The notes under the pieces were generated by a model that was not told the DNA's origin, did not search any database, and saw only the letters and a list, made by a program, of their open reading frames with translations. 64,000 nucleotides of DNA, taken from Lepidurus packardi. Taxonomy: Eukaryota; Arthropoda; Branchiopoda; Notostraca; Triopsidae. The stretch spans positions 12,283,412 to 12,347,411 of the forward strand of contig JAKZAN010000006.1 of NCBI GenBank assembly GCA_023053545.1. The letters are read 5' to 3'. The position numbers and the translations under genes are program-made. Positions 22,719 through 32,799 of this stretch are shown here, in pieces (the first letter of the stretch is position 1; every line of letters starts with the position of its first letter).

Positions 22719-23643
22719 GGGGAACTCGCAGGTGGAGAGCCCTTTAGTGCGGACCACCTGGCGCAGAGGAAGGAAAGTGGAGGGAGCGAAGGAAGTATAC
22801 GAGAAGGGCACGGAAGGAAGGGGAGCGAAACCAAGGGGAAGGGTAGGTTTCAGACCAAAAAAAAAAAAAAAAAAAAAAAAAGGGGGTAGGAGGGCCGGGA
22901 TCGGGAGCATGACTATGAAACCTGCAGGACTAATAATTTTGCAGGGCTAATGAGTTCGCATGGGTCGCTTGGGTATGGGTCGGATTTGTTATCTACTCCC
23001 AGGACACCATTAAAACGATGATGGAGATGCAAGCGCGCCTGGCGGAGCTGGAAAGAGGAATCATCGGGGAGTCGGCGGCTTCCATAAAGCAGCAATTAAT
23101 GATGACGGCCACGTTGGACCCGGTGACGTTCAACCTCGCGCACTTCCTAGTAAGGCTAGAAGTATACGTGAACGCACTGCAGAGGGAGAAGAGCGCAGAG
23201 GCCACGAGGATGTACAAGATACTACAGGCCTTGCGGGATCGGGTCCGGGATGGTGCCGATATAAGGAACCTGTTTCAGGCGTTGGTAGGGAACGCAGAGG
23301 ACATCAAAATGCAAAAAGCCCTCCTGAAATTTGACGAAAATAGGAAAGGAAAGGGGAAACTCCCCGAGGGGACCGGCGCAAATGAACCGGGAGGGAGGGC
23401 TCTCTGGCAACCCTGGAGAAGGCCCTGGAGGCGACCAATAAAACGGTAGCGGAGCTAGCCAAGTCGCTACAAACACCAGCGTACAGAGGGCGGGGAAGAA
23501 GCGCGAGCCCGTTCCGCCGCTTCGGAACGTCCACATGTTATAGTTGCGGGTCTGTGGGGCACTTCGCGCGGGAGTGCCCAAAAGCCTACAGGAACCCCAA
23601 TGCGGGGGGAGGGGGAGGGGCGGGAAACCAAGGCAGTAGGTAG
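21367..23643 (+). CDS. PAT gag with a 1.27-kb intron and a C-terminal frameshift
   Basis: Exon 1 is 21367-21729: MATNFVVWDGETSLRGV, an ISLE-like helical part, ending GTQ before GTAAGAAGT. Exon 2 begins at 23003 after CTACTCCCAG and continues in phase 0 (DTIKTMMEMQARLAELERG). The 1273-nt interval is therefore best read as a spliceosomal intron. Exon 2 holds a capsid-like helical region up to about 23395, where one base is gained or lost. The continuing frame ends with a classic CCHC knuckle, CYSCGSVGHFAREC, and a Gly-rich tail to the stop at 23641-23643. Gag packages the element RNA. The splice model is inferred from sequence only. Confidence 0.7.
22080..22885 (+). repeat. Intronic array of GC-rich units each closed by poly(A)
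   Basis: About six related units follow one another. Each starts with a G-run and a variant of AACTCGCAGGTTGAGAGC, passes TTTCGCGCGG and TCGCCTGGCGCAAGGGAAGG, and ends in poly(A). The A tracts lie at 22195-22232, 22310-22331, 22419-22440, 22569-22596, 22684-22710 and 22857-22881. Unit length varies from about 85 to 165 bp. The whole array lies inside the proposed gag intron. Confidence 0.8.
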
Positions 23644-23751
23644 GGAAGGGGCGTATCCCTACCGACCGAAAAGAAATACAGTACCTGAAAAAAAAAAAAA
23701 AAAAAAAAATTTTAATGAGAAAATTAGGATAACGAGGAAAAAAAAAGAGCG

Positions 23752-26073
23752 ATGCGCGTAATGTTGAACTTCATCTCCTTTAAGGCTTACAGGACGCCGC
23801 CTAGCAGGAAAATCTGCTTTAACCCGGAAACCATCATGCCACAAAGGATGGCAGACCGCGAGCTGACATGGTGGGCGCTGACTTTGGAGGGGGAACCGGA
23901 AATGGGTAGAGAACTACCGAGGCTTGTCGAGGTGGAGGAGCTGGCGACCCAGGTTCAGGACGGCAGCGCCACGATGTCCGTGTGGGACGAAAACAAGTTC
24001 GTGGTGGGAGGCGTCAACTCCAGACTGAAACAATGGGAGGCCATAATGCAAACGGAGCAGTATGGTAACAAGGAGATAATTCTAGGCTGGGTGAAAGAGG
24101 GTTTCGACCTTCGACAATTCTTCAAACCACTTAAGGGGGCGTTCGGGGGCGCACAATACAACGCGGAGTCCCCACCCATGATGGCATTCCCGAACAGCCA
24201 GTCAGCAAGGGAAAACGTCGATTTCGTTTCCGAGACCATCACAGAACGGCTAAGGAACGGTTCCGTTAGCGTCTGGGGGCGAGTGGACCGAACGCCCCCA
24301 CCACATCTAGTCCTCCCGCTCACCGTGGAGCCGGAGAAGCCCCGCCTGTGCCACGATGAGCGTTTTCTAAACCTGTGGCTAAAGGACATGCCATTTAAGC
24401 TCGACGGCTTGTCGCAAGTACCCAGGATCGTTTCCAAAGGGGACCTTTTGGCAACCCTGGACGAGAAGTCCGGATATGACCATATCCTGGTGGCTCGGCA
24501 AGCGAGGAAGTACCTGGGCTTCGAATGGGGAGGGTGGTATTTCACCTTCAACACCCTACCATTCGGAATGAAGCTGTCGGCATACGTCTACCAGAGGGTG
24601 GGGTCGGCCCCGATAAGATGGCTCCGGGAGAGGGGAATACCCTCTCTCAGGTACATTGACGATACACTCATAGTCTCGGGACCCCAGGGGCGCGAGAGGG
24701 GTGGGAGTAGTGTAAAAAAGGCGGTGGCGTTACTAACGACGCTGGGCTACACAATAGCGACGAAGAAATCGCAGGCCCTTCCCGCGCCGAGGGTGAAGTT
24801 CCTAGGGATGGTCGTGGACGCCAGCCAACAGGCATTTTTTATCCCGGAGGAAAAGGTGGAGAGATTCATGCGGCTCAGGAAGGATATGCTAGGGAAGCGG
24901 ACAGTCTCGCTGAAGGAGTTGCAGAAGTTTGTAGGGAAGGTGATCTCCTTCGTCCCAGCCTTCCCGCACGCAAGACTTTTTGTTAGAGCCTGCGCGGCGG
25001 CCATAAGCGGAACGGGGAACGGGGCAAGTCGAGCGCCAATGGAGGGGGACCTTCGGGACGAGGTAGTATTTTGGGGATCCGTCGCGACAGAAGGACGGGT
25101 TTACCCTTGGAGGCCAGAAGCCCACTCCAAGGTTAGTGTGCAGCTGTACACGGACGCCTCCGGCTACGGTTGGGGCGCCTCGTTGGAAGTGAGTGGCAAG
25201 AAGCGGGCCATTTCCGACTATTGGACGGTCCGCGAGAAAAACATGGGAATAGCCGAGAAGGAGGCCATCGCTGTCACCAAAACGCTGCTTGCCGCTAGGA
25301 GCGTGTTGCAGGGACGGAGGCTGCTCGTCTTCGTGGACAACAAGAACGTCATGCAGCGCTGGAACGGGGGCGGGGGACGCGCGGCCGCACTGACGGGGGC
25401 CATGAAGGACCTCTTCATGGTCGTAATGAGGCTAAATATCTACCTCCAGATGAGCTACATAGCGTCCGCGGAAAACCCGGCAGACGGCCCATCCAGAAGG
25501 GTCTCAAAAGCTGACGCAACCCTTTCCGCGGAGTCTTGGCGGAGGGTACAGGGAGCTTTCGGGGGTAGGCGCGGCCATTCGCACGACCTCATGGCGCTGG
25601 ACTCCAACGCCATGACGGGCCGAGACGGACATCAGCTGCCACACTTCACTCCGTGGGAGTCGCCGAGCTCGGCGGGGGTGAACATGTTTTGCCAAAGGGT
25701 GGAGGACCTGGAAAACCCCTACGTGTTTCCGCCGTTTTCGATGGCAAGCGGGGTCCTCGCTTTCCTGAAGGAAAAGAGGGTGGCGTGTACAGTGGTAGTG
25801 CCAAAGGCGGCAGAGACCCCGGCGTGGTGGCCAGTTTTGTTAGCGATAGCAACGACTGGTTTCCCTCTGGGTTACAAGGGGGACAGGGGAGTTCTACGAT
25901 ACCCGTCGCCGAGTGGATGGTCGGATGACGAGGGGGGGTTGAAGCAAGACCTATGGGTGTTCAGGGTGGGCGGGTTCTTAGTGAAGAGGGGGGGGGGAGT
26001 GCACGCAAACAGAGTTGAGAAAGGCCAACTTAAAAAAAAAAAAAAAAAAAAAAGAGAAGAGAAAGGGCGATGA
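23752..26073 (+). CDS. PAT reverse transcriptase-RNase H with methyltransferase-like C-terminus
   Basis: A 773-residue open frame. The N-terminal 190 residues lead into RT. RT motifs are VEPEKPRLCHDERFLN, DLLATLDEKSGYDHI (catalytic D), FNTLPFGMKLSAYVYQ and RYIDDTLIV (Y-x-D-D). RNase H has YTDASGYGWG, AEKEAIAV, VDNKNVMQRW and ENPADGPSRR. The tail has HSHDLMALDSNAM, then VFPPFSMASGVLAFLKEKR and a following VVVP-x-WWPVL block. This is the region usually called a Dam-like adenine methyltransferase in DIRS/PAT elements, although its activity is unproven. The end reads through a 22-nt poly(A) tract as a Lys run. It is preceded by a poly(A) tract at 23688-23709. Confidence 0.9.
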   Translation: MRVMLNFISFKAYRTPPSRKICFNPETIMPQRMADRELTWWALTLEGEPEMGRELPRLVEVEELATQVQDGSATMSVWDENKFVVGGVNSRLKQWEAIMQTEQYGNKEIILGWVKEGFDLRQFFKPLKGAFGGAQYNAESPPMMAFPNSQSARENVDFVSETITERLRNGSVSVWGRVDRTPPPHLVLPLTVEPEKPRLCHDERFLNLWLKDMPFKLDGLSQVPRIVSKGDLLATLDEKSGYDHILVARQARKYLGFEWGGWYFTFNTLPFGMKLSAYVYQRVGSAPIRWLRERGIPSLRYIDDTLIVSGPQGRERGGSSVKKAVALLTTLGYTIATKKSQALPAPRVKFLGMVVDASQQAFFIPEEKVERFMRLRKDMLGKRTVSLKELQKFVGKVISFVPAFPHARLFVRACAAAISGTGNGASRAPMEGDLRDEVVFWGSVATEGRVYPWRPEAHSKVSVQLYTDASGYGWGASLEVSGKKRAISDYWTVREKNMGIAEKEAIAVTKTLLAARSVLQGRRLLVFVDNKNVMQRWNGGGGRAAALTGAMKDLFMVVMRLNIYLQMSYIASAENPADGPSRRVSKADATLSAESWRRVQGAFGGRRGHSHDLMALDSNAMTGRDGHQLPHFTPWESPSSAGVNMFCQRVEDLENPYVFPPFSMASGVLAFLKEKRVACTVVVPKAAETPAWWPVLLAIATTGFPLGYKGDRGVLRYPSPSGWSDDEGGLKQDLWVFRVGGFLVKRGGGVHANRVEKGQLKKKKKKKREEKGR

Positions 26074-26109
26074 TTAAAATACACAAGTTAACGGCGCTGA
26101 TACAGGCAT

Positions 26110-27537
26110 ATGGCAGGGGGGGAAACGAGCGTCTTGGGGGCAGGACAGGACAAGGTAAGAAAGGGTTCATTTAGAAGTAATCCTCTTTTCCACGTAGGTG
26201 GCGGTGGTTCGTCAGACGGTGGACGTGGAGATGCTACGGGGAAGACAACGACCGCTGGAGAATTTGGCGGCAGCAACGCCGTACGGGAAACAAATGGAAG
26301 GGCTGGGGCGGGACTTGGAGAACTTCCTAGGGGTCCTACCGGAGAGGAAGACGGTATGGGAAGCCACACCAGACGACCTGATCTTGTTCCTGATTCACAA
26401 GGACAAGGGTGGCAGAACAACGGTCCACAATTTGGGCTGTGGTGAAGGCGAAGCACAGCCGGAAAAGTGCGCGTGCCGACGAGGGCTGGCAGCGGGCACC
26501 ATAGACAGCATGATTGGAAGACTCATCACGATCTTCTACGGGAGGGGACTGACGGGGGAATGGAGGGGCACCAACTCGCAGGGTAGGGGTAACCCCGCTA
26601 AATCTTGGGGCTTCAAAAGGTACTTGGCTGCGGTCGAAAGGGAGCAGAAGCAGGCAAGGGCTCACCCAAAACAAGCGCAACCCGTCCTGGCCGACAAGTT
26701 AAAGGCAATGTCAACCCGATGGCTCAGGGACTGGATCCTATCCTCGGAGCCTAGGGAGCTCTCCTCTTCAGTAGGAACAGGGCGATCCTGCTCACGGTGT
26801 TCTTCGCGGGCTCAAGGGTTAGCGATGTAACCCGCCTGAGGACGAGTGAGATCCTCGCCTTGAAAGATGGATCGGGCCTGTTACTCCATCACACGGTAGG
26901 GAAAACTTTGAGGGACGGGAGGGACAATCTGTGCGCCATCATGCGGAATGACGACGCCGCCATCTGCCCGGTGAAAGCGATGAAGGACTACAATAGAACA
27001 GCGGGAGAAAACGGGGTGACGCTGGCGGGGGGATACTTCTTCCGTATGGGGGTGGAGAGTGGGGCGAACGAGGAGCCGGCCGTGTATGGTCAATTCCACG
27101 CAACCATGCATGCGTGCCTGCGAAATTTGGGGATCCACGGGGGCGAGACACCCCACGGGGTTAGGTCCGGTGGCGCCATCTCTCTGGCAATGCTGGGCGC
27201 GACGACTCAAGAAATTTGTAATCACGTGGGATGGACATCGCATGCTACAGCCCGCTACTACCTGGCCGTGGAGAAGGTAATGGGTACCGTGGCAACCGCC
27301 CGAAAGGCGGCAGCAGCGGCAGGCGTGCTGGAGGCGGCCAGGGTATACGACGGCCAAAACAACCCGATAGACGTGGCCCCGCTTTCGCGGTATAGAATAG
27401 GAGGTAGGAGCTCCAAGGACGTGGGATTAGGAGGAGGCGGGATGTTGGGTATGGAGGGTTGGGTGTTTAGGGTACGAAGTTCCTGCACAAGAGGAGGGAC
27501 TTTCCATTGGGGGGGCGGGCTCTATCCCCATCACTAA
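26110..27537 (+). CDS. PAT tyrosine recombinase, with a 43-nt intron and one frameshift
   Basis: The ATG at 26110 (MAGGETSVLGAGQDK) is followed at 26155 by GTAAGA and at 26197 by CCACGTAG. Removing these 43 nt joins it in frame to VAVVRQTVDVEMLRG. A core-binding half runs to LRDWILSSEPR. A one-base shift at about 26760 then leads to ILLTVFFAGSRVSDVTRL, with the first catalytic Arg. HGVRSGGAISLAMLG gives H-x-x-R, HVGWTSHATARYY gives the His/Trp and the nucleophilic Tyr. The enzyme integrates the circular DNA form. Either the intron or the frameshift could be a sequencing artefact; the domain identity is clear. Confidence 0.82.
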
Positions 27538-27990
27538 CACTGACCGGAGACCCGTAGCGCCAGGTTAGGATAATATACTATCCTGGCGCTACGGGCGGAG
27601 GGCTAGTCAGTCGCAAAGGAACCAAGGGAGGGTATTAGGCGAGGGTTCCAGCGTGCGAGAGGGGATTAGGGTGTAGGGGAGAGGGAAAAGCGAAGAGAAA
27701 GCTTGGGGTTTCTTTGGGACTCGGATTTCCTACCACCTTGTTCCGTTGCCCGAGCAGCTCTGCATTTGTTCATCTGTACCTGTTCGGAGTTTTTTTAAAA
27801 AAAAAAAAAAATATAATAATAATAGTAATAATGATAATAAGATGGGAAACGAGGAGAGGAGGGTATAGGAGACGAGGAAAGGTTGTAGGTATTAGCAAGA
27901 GGGCACCGGAACCACAGGGAGAGAAGAAAGGGCACAGAAGACAGGGGTCAGATGTAAAAGCAAAAGAGCGCCAGCAGTTGGGGAAAACAA

Positions 27991-28035
<45 letters not shown>

Positions 28036-28239
28036 GAGCAGGGAGACACGGGAGGGCGGGGTCCGGGGCCCAGAGCGGTCACATAGCCGCGGTTCGCAAC
28101 CGGACCCGCGATAGGATCCGGGCTCGGTCAGTCTGCCACCCGCCTGCCGGCGGAGGAAGCCGGTGGGGGGGCGGGCTCTATCCCCATCACTAACACTGAC
28201 CGGAGACCCGTAGCGCCAGGTTAGGATAATATACTATCC
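27508..28239 (+). repeat. PAT right end: B1, A2, poly(A)-containing spacer, B2
   Basis: B1 27508-27583 and B2 28164-28239 are identical 76-bp copies from TGGGGGGGCGGGCTC to AATATACTATCC. A2 (27577-27623) follows B1. Spacer 27624-28163 has A15 at 27797-27811 and A35 at 27996-28030 and no clear gene. The B1-A2 joint forms a hairpin with 14-bp arms, CCCGTAGCGCCAGG and CCTGGCGCTACGGG. Confidence 0.88.
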
Positions 28240-28579
28240 CTGGCTCACAAAAGGATTCCTGATAAGTTTCCTGAAAAACGGACTCACACTTAAAAAGATA
28301 CTGAATAGAGGCCCTAGGACCCTACGTCTGCCCCAAACTCCCTAGAGTGCCGGAGAGAAAGGTCACCAGTCCCCCGTTTTGTGAATGTTTTGTTCTCTTT
28401 TCGAACCCTTTTTATAGTAGATTTGGAATGCCTACTTCTGGGGTAGGATGGGCAAGTCTGTGAATCCATCCCTCCTATGTTCCTTGTTACCCTCACATCC
28501 TCTTGAGACCGAGAAAATCGTGTTAATCCCTTTACATTGGAAGATACCCCCAGTTACCATACTGTGAAACCTTTATACT

Positions 28580-29700
28580 GTGAATGAAACAGTTCTTGGC
28601 CAGAAGTGTTTTATTAGTTTGGTTATAATCCCAGTGATGGTGATTATAATCCGAGTTAGTTTTAATCCCAGTGAGGGCCATTTCTTGCCCATTTCTGAGA
28701 ACTTTGTCAAACTTTCTTGAATTCCGCGGAGTTTTCAAGACGAAGTCGAGGTAACCTTTTTGTAGGCATTCTTTTTAATGAGTGCTAAAAGTAAAAATGC
28801 TGAATTCATGGTTTCAATGTATGCCAACAGGAAACGTTCAGAAAGCCATTTGGGTTCGATAGAAAACGTCCATTTTAGGGTTTAGCAGTTGACTCGTTTG
28901 TTTGAATTCCAACTAACTCGTTTCCCCCCTTCTATGTTGGTTTTGCTGGCTCTTCGCCATGTAGACCGCGGAAAGAGGGTGGAAGGATGAAATAACCATT
29001 TTCTGGGTTGTGGAACTCGTCCTATGTATCGAAGCGAAAGGAAGAGTTTTTGTTCTTGTTCTTTTTTTTCCTAGGACGTTCACGACACTGTGAGAAAAGG
29101 GAGAACGAAGTCTCGGAAGGTTTTGGGTTGTAGGATATAGATAAGCAAAAGGGGGGTGCAGAACCTGCACCTGGTCGGTCGACGATGTTTGTTTTGCAGG
29201 ATCTTCGCCATGTAGACCGCGGAAAGAGGGTGGGTTGTGGAGCTCGTCCGTTGTATCGAAGCAAAAGGAAGAGTGAATAAGTCGACTTGGTCAACGTCGC
29301 AATCGTCTGGAACTTTGAGCCCTTTCTTTTAGACCTTTTCATTTGTGGGTGTTTTTCTCATAATACTTTTGACATAATAGAGATGCTTGTCTCTTAATAT
29401 TTGCCTTGACGCAAGGTCCATTTTTTAATTTGAATGAACTAGATCTTTTTTTATTACTATCTGCCTTGTCGTTGTCTAATAGGCTCGATATAGAGCTCCG
29501 TTTGGCTACTATTCCGTATTGAGAAATACCGCGAGCAGGCTCGTCATTTTCAGTGTGTTAAGTCTTAGACAGTAGCAACGGAGCTTCTCTGGGTTTTGGT
29601 GGGCGTGGTTCGGGTGCATTGTGGGGCCTGTGGAGGACCAGTAGGAAAGGGGCGTTCTATTCGGGTGTGGTGATGAAGAGGCGGGGTAAGGTTTGACTTG
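28580..29700. repeat. Decayed duplicated gene unit 1
   Basis: This stretch aligns piecewise with 31250-33690. Shared words include CATTTCTTG near 28680 and 31345, GGTTTAGCAGTTGACTCGTTTG near 28880 against 31990, TGTAGACCGCGGAAAGA (28965, 29215 and 32070), and GAGCTCCGTTTGGCTA (29490) against 33487. The order is kept, which points to tandem duplication of a multi-exon locus. The TGTAGACCGCGG block is itself duplicated here (28940-29045 and 29195-29300). Frames are broken. The gene was not recognised. Confidence 0.6.
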
Positions 29701-30204
29701 TTATTTTTTTTTATTCTCTATACTAATGTTGTTTTATTTAGTCAAATAGGCTATCCATTGGATCTCCTGCGTTATTACTTAACAACATCTCTATGACATT
29801 GTGCCTTAATGTTGTTAAATGCCGTCCATTAGAAGAAAGCGAAGACACAAGTAAGTGGCTCGGTTCTGGTCCTTTACCCACGTCGTAGTAGAATTCGCGA
29901 GAAGTTCGGTTTGGCAAGCCGTTCTCTAATTCGCTACCATGGATTGACGAACCCGAACCGAAGCTGCGCAGCACTGCATGTATTTTTCGTATAAACACCA
30001 AACCGTGTCCGGATAGGTTCAAGAGCACGAATCCCCAAGTGTGTTGCCTTTGAAGCTCGGGTGGGATGACGTGCTTTTTCCGTCACTCAAATGAAACTTG
30101 TTAAAGCTGAAGACCTTACTAAGCTGTGTTTAAACATGAACAGCATTACTAAGAGTTGTTCCTTTTCTATTTATTAGGTGGTGACAAATTTTACAAACAG
30201 TTTG

Positions 30205-30500
30205 CAAGTGTTCAGTGTGTGGTCCTTTCTCTCTTCCCGTTCCGCTCAGCCAACTTGATCCCCGTCAGTTTTGCCATCCTTTTGGAGACGAAAAAGACAA
30301 ACGCAACTGTATCTGCTATTTATCTGCTAAGCTAAGGCTGGGTGGAGATGCTATTATTCACCGTCTGATGGGAGCTGCCAGGAAGGAAAGGTATGCCAGG
30401 AATTCTGTGCCGGAATTAAGTGTTGTGGCCGGCTAGGTCTTTTGCTGCAACATTTGAATTTCCTGGGGGACAGAAAAGTCTTCTCTGTGCCATGCAATAG
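30205..30500 (+). pseudogene. Decayed exon of an unrecognised gene
   Basis: A 73-residue frame at 30215-30436 contains SQLDPRQFCHPFGDEKDKR and ARKERYARNSVP. A diverged relative lies at 32854-33060 (EGTRYARRFGCGKSPKDLLQ). Both are followed by a TTTGCTGCAA block and a GGGGG-ACAGAAAAG-like block, so they are the same decayed exon. No family was recognised. Confidence 0.45.
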
Positions 30501-30959
30501 GTCTTAAATGGCAAAAACAGCGAAAACTTTTCTGGGGTCATGGGTCAAACGGGTGGTGGGAGCCTCGACTGAAGAACGCGAAGACGACGACAGGCAAGGG
30601 AAAAGGTTTCGTCTGTGGACATTTCTGAGTACATTATTTTCTGTTCAATTTTAATGTTGGAAACACGTTAGTAACGAAACCTTCATCTCTTTTACAGGCT
30701 TTCCTCCATTTAGCGCTCCGTCTGCGATTTTGCCGTTTTTTCAAGATTGTTTGATGTTCTGGGGGCCGGATAAGAACTTTTCGGAAGAGGTACAAACTTA
30801 TTTTTTTTTCAAATGTGGTTTTTTGGTTTCTTTCCCTAGCCGAAGCGTTCACTTTATGTTTGAACATATTGGTAATAGGTTCTTAGAAGGTAGACTCATT
30901 TTCAAGTGTTTCAGTAGCTGAGTTTTAGCGCTTTTATTCCTATTTTACCGTTTTAATTC

Positions 30960-31240
30960 TTGTTCCTTTTTTTTCTAGGACGCTCATGAGACCACGAGAG
31001 AAAAGGAGGAAGAACTCTCGAAGGGCTCTGGGTTGCAACAATTAAGAAAAGGGAGCAGAACCTGCACCTGGTCGACTTGGGGAAAAATTGTCGTATTGTC
31101 GTATTGAAAAATTGTCGGAAGGGACACATTGGAGTCTTTCCAGAGAGGGGAGTACATTTCGTGCATTACTTCTTCTACATTACATTCGTCTTTTTGGGCA
31201 AGTCAAATTTATTTTTATAAACAGATTAGAAGAATTCGGT
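30960..31240 (+). repeat. Repeat unit related to 14.27 and 29.07 kb
   Basis: From TTTCTAGGACGCTCATGAGA to TCTTTTTGGGCAAGTCAA this aligns with 14270-14560. A TTGTCGTATTG word is tandemly repeated at about 31085-31105. Coding capacity appears lost. Confidence 0.55.
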
Positions 31241-31299
31241 TTGAAAGAATGAAAACAGTTCTTGGTCAGTGTTTTCTTTCTTTCAAACTTGTTTCAAAT

Positions 31300-32480
31300 T
31301 TTGTTATTTTTTAGGGAGATTTTATCTCAGCTTAGGGTCATTTCTTGTAAATTTCTGAGAAAACGCCCGGAAGAGAACTGAGCTGATCGTATGCCGTGTT
31401 AGTTACAAGTATAGTAATATCTTTTTATTTATTTATTTAGTTTTTGGCTCCCAATAAGAAGGTGGACACGTTAAGCAATCCTTGGTCCTGGGGTTCAGAT
31501 GACCTTGAGCTCCTGACTTGAGCTGAGTGGACATGGGACTCCCTGGTGGATTTTCTGTACTGACGGTATTACGTTTGACATTAATTTTAATGCCTTTTCG
31601 GTGCTAATTTTCCCCATTTTTCCCAATAGGGTTTAGAAAAAGGAGCGCTTTGTATTGGACCATGCGTAAGCCCTGTGGTCTGGTTCCTTTGGTGAGCTTT
31701 CTTCAAATCCGCGCTGTTTTCAAGCTTGTCTACCGAAGACGATATCAAATTTTGGAAGTCGAAGTAACCTTTTCGTTTCCCCAAAATAGCTGTTAAATTC
31801 TCCAACTTTTGAGGGAAATTTCTTCTCATTTGAGTCTCTTGAGACATTCTTTTTAAGGAGCGCTAAAATTCAAAATACTGAATATTATAGTCCAATTTAT
31901 CCTTTAATTTAGTGCAAAGTAAAAGATTTTGTACATGTTCTTTGAGATTCGGAAAGTCTTTTGCGTTAGAAAGAAAATGTCGTTTTTAGGATTTAGCCTT
32001 TGACTCGTTTGTATAAGTTCTCACTAACTTTTTTTCTCCTTTCTGTGTTGTTTTGTAGGACCTCCGTATTGTAGACCGCGGAAAGAAGGGAGAAAGGAAA
32101 CCTCTTTGGGCTGCGAAACTCGTACAATGTCTCGAAGCGACAAGGAAAATGTGAATAAGTCGACTTGGCCAACGACTCCATCGTCTGGAACTTTAACTCT
32201 TTCTTGTCATATTCAGCGAGTGTCGACAAAAGGTACAAACGCCGAGTACCATACATTATAGCGTCTTTCATAGTGGTTAATACTGGTTGTTTTCTCTTTT
32301 CTAGTTCTCGGAGCCAAAAGGAAGCTAAAATGAAATATGAAATGAAGCTAATGAAAGCGGAAGCGGTCACAGCAAAATATCATCCACTTTAGAAGAAGAC
32401 GAAGATTCTTGTGAGCTGCCGTTGCTAAATTCACTAGTTTTGTCCATGGCGCTTATAACTGAAGGTAAAGTATTCTTATG
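31300..32480 (+). pseudogene. Duplicated gene unit 2 with two exon-like stretches
   Basis: This is the second, better preserved version of the 28.6-29.7 kb unit. Exon-like stretch one, after TTTTGTAG near 32058, includes the frame MSRSDKENVNKSTWPTTPSS starting near 32127 and remains open to about 32260. Exon-like stretch two, around 32350-32464, reads SSTLEEDEDSCELPLLNSL and ends ALITEG before GTAAAG. Stretch two has relatives at 33310-33400, 33790-33890 and 29810-29850. The peptide features (Ser/Thr-rich start, acidic cluster) do not identify a family. Confidence 0.4.
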
Positions 32481-32799
32481 TTAAATGAACTAAATTTTTT
32501 AAAATGAATATCTGCTTGATCATGTAGGCAATTGTTGGCTTGAGATGAAGCGTCGTTTGCGCTAATATTCCGTCTCGACACATTTGTGAGCTGGTCCGAA
32601 TATTTGGGAAGGTTCTTTGCAGGGTAAGTTGTTCCTTTGATAATATCGCTCCAAACGGAGTTTTCTGTAGTGAAATTTTTCGGGTTTTCTCATTCAATGC
32701 TCTAGGCTTCCTTTTTCGAGCCCCTAGTGCTCTTTTCTCGCTAGTTAATGCAAAGGCATTCCTAAAGAAAATTATCCGTGCATCTATGCGATTTCTCCA

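Larger units (their letters stand above)
21240..28239 (+). mobile_element. PAT/DIRS-type tyrosine-recombinase retrotransposon
   Basis: A second recombinase retroelement starts 9 bp after the Ngaro B2. Its short split repeats are A1 21240-21286, B1 27508-27583, A2 27577-27623 and B2 28164-28239 (B1 and A2 overlap by 7 bp). ORFs are gag (21367-23643, with intron), RT-RNase H plus methyltransferase-like region (23752-26073), and recombinase (26110-27537). PAT elements are the DIRS group members with split direct repeats, which fits. The element is punctuated by poly(A) tracts of 15-38 nt. Gag and recombinase each have one frameshift; RT is intact. Confidence 0.87.

Noticed and set aside
22271-22910. 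ORFs with long Lys or Phe runs in the PAT intron
   Set aside because: They are translations of poly(A) tracts and their complements.
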